From Eubacteriales Family XIII. Incertae Sedis bacterium (lineage in GTDB: Bacteria; Bacillota; Clostridia; Peptostreptococcales; Anaerovoracaceae): a stretch of 5,611 bases of DNA. Of this stretch, positions 5,385 through 5,611 are shown piece by piece. Within the stretch, counting starts at the first letter, position 1, and each line of letters starts with the position of its first letter. Location: NCBI GenBank assembly GCA_031276775.1, contig JAISML010000150.1, positions 1 through 5,611 of the forward strand, given 5' to 3'. Below the pieces are notes generated by a model. The model saw only the letters and a program-made list of their open reading frames with translations, was not told the DNA's origin and did not search any database. A program made the position numbers and the translations under genes.

Positions 5385-5412
5385 TTGTCCGAAATTTGAT
5401 GAAACTTATAGA
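5385..5412 (+). promoter_or_regulatory. Weak candidate promoter before tuf
   Basis: TTGTCC (5385-5390) and TATAGA (5407-5412) are separated by 16 bases, each with four consensus matches. EF-Tu is needed in excess over the ribosomal proteins, so an extra promoter would make sense, but this AT-rich gap is short and such matches arise by chance. Confidence 0.2.
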
Positions 5413-5441
5413 GTGAAGTTAATTACAAGGAGGTATATTCC

Positions 5442-5611
5442 ATGGCCAAAGCAAAATTTGAGAGGACGAAGCCGCACGTAAACATCGGGACCATCGGTCA
5501 CATCGACCACGGCAAGACGACCCTGACGGCGGCCATCACGAAGACGTTGTTCGAGCGGTACGGTCTCGGTCAGTTTGTCGCGTTCGACGCCATCGACAAG
5601 GCGCCGGAGGA
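5442..5611 (+). CDS. tuf: Elongation factor Tu, N-terminal part (3' end outside the window)
   Basis: EF-Tu carries aminoacyl-tRNA to the ribosomal A site as a GTP complex. Only the first 56 codons are in the window. The start ATG follows a full AAGGAGGT (5427-5434) by 7 bases, the best Shine-Dalgarno site in the window, fitting the high demand for this protein. The N-terminus MAKAKFERTKPHVNIGTIGH and the P-loop GHIDHGKT (19-26) are diagnostic of EF-Tu. The region after the P-loop, TLFERYGLGQFVAFDAIDKA, is aligned with the family but less conserved at the start. The gene is cut by the window edge and not visibly damaged. Position directly after fusA is the normal str-operon arrangement. Confidence 0.97.
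   Translation, partial: MAKAKFERTKPHVNIGTIGHIDHGKTTLTAAITKTLFERYGLGQFVAFDAIDKAPE

Overview
The window is the str-operon segment of a bacterial chromosome, all on the + strand: the 3' part of rpoC (RNA polymerase beta'), rpsL (ribosomal protein S12), rpsG (S7), fusA (elongation factor G) and the first 56 codons of tuf (EF-Tu). Gene order and near-canonical protein sequences make these five calls secure. A Gram-positive, Clostridia-like host is inferred from three things: beta' has no large insertion in its trigger loop, S12 has the longer 137-residue form, and the Shine-Dalgarno sequences of rpsL, rpsG and tuf are strong AGGAGG types. The window does not allow a genus call.

Layout: rpoC ends at 1541. 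A 355-base gap leads to rpsL (1897-2310, TTG start). A 488-base gap leads to rpsG (2799-3269, GTG start). A short 54-base gap precedes fusA (3324-5381), and a 60-base gap precedes tuf (5442 onward). The products act together: S12 and S7 are small-subunit proteins at the decoding site and the head, EF-Tu delivers aminoacyl-tRNA, EF-G drives translocation, and beta' is the catalytic half of the polymerase that makes the message.

The unusual part is the two long gaps. Both hold the same non-coding repeat array, about 2.5 copies of a unit of about 126 bases, and each array ends exactly at the Shine-Dalgarno sequence of the next gene. On the transcribed strand each array can fold into two consecutive hairpins of about 100 nt, four in all. 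These have paired outer arms with a locus-specific compensatory change, an apical stem whose sequence varies while its pairing is mostly kept, and a similar loop (RCGGAN). A 17-base core before each hairpin is identical in all four copies and spaced exactly 126 bases apart in both arrays. The reading frame is not preserved across copies, so they do not look coding. They are either an undescribed tandem RNA leader controlling S12 and S7 synthesis or a dispersed palindromic repeat that has settled twice in the operon; a genome-wide search for the unit would decide.

Smaller points: no L7Ae-like gene lies between rpoC and rpsL, as it does in many Firmicutes. A candidate promoter straddles the rpoC stop codon. 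The only Shine-Dalgarno-like motif before fusA lies in the 3' arm of a small hairpin.
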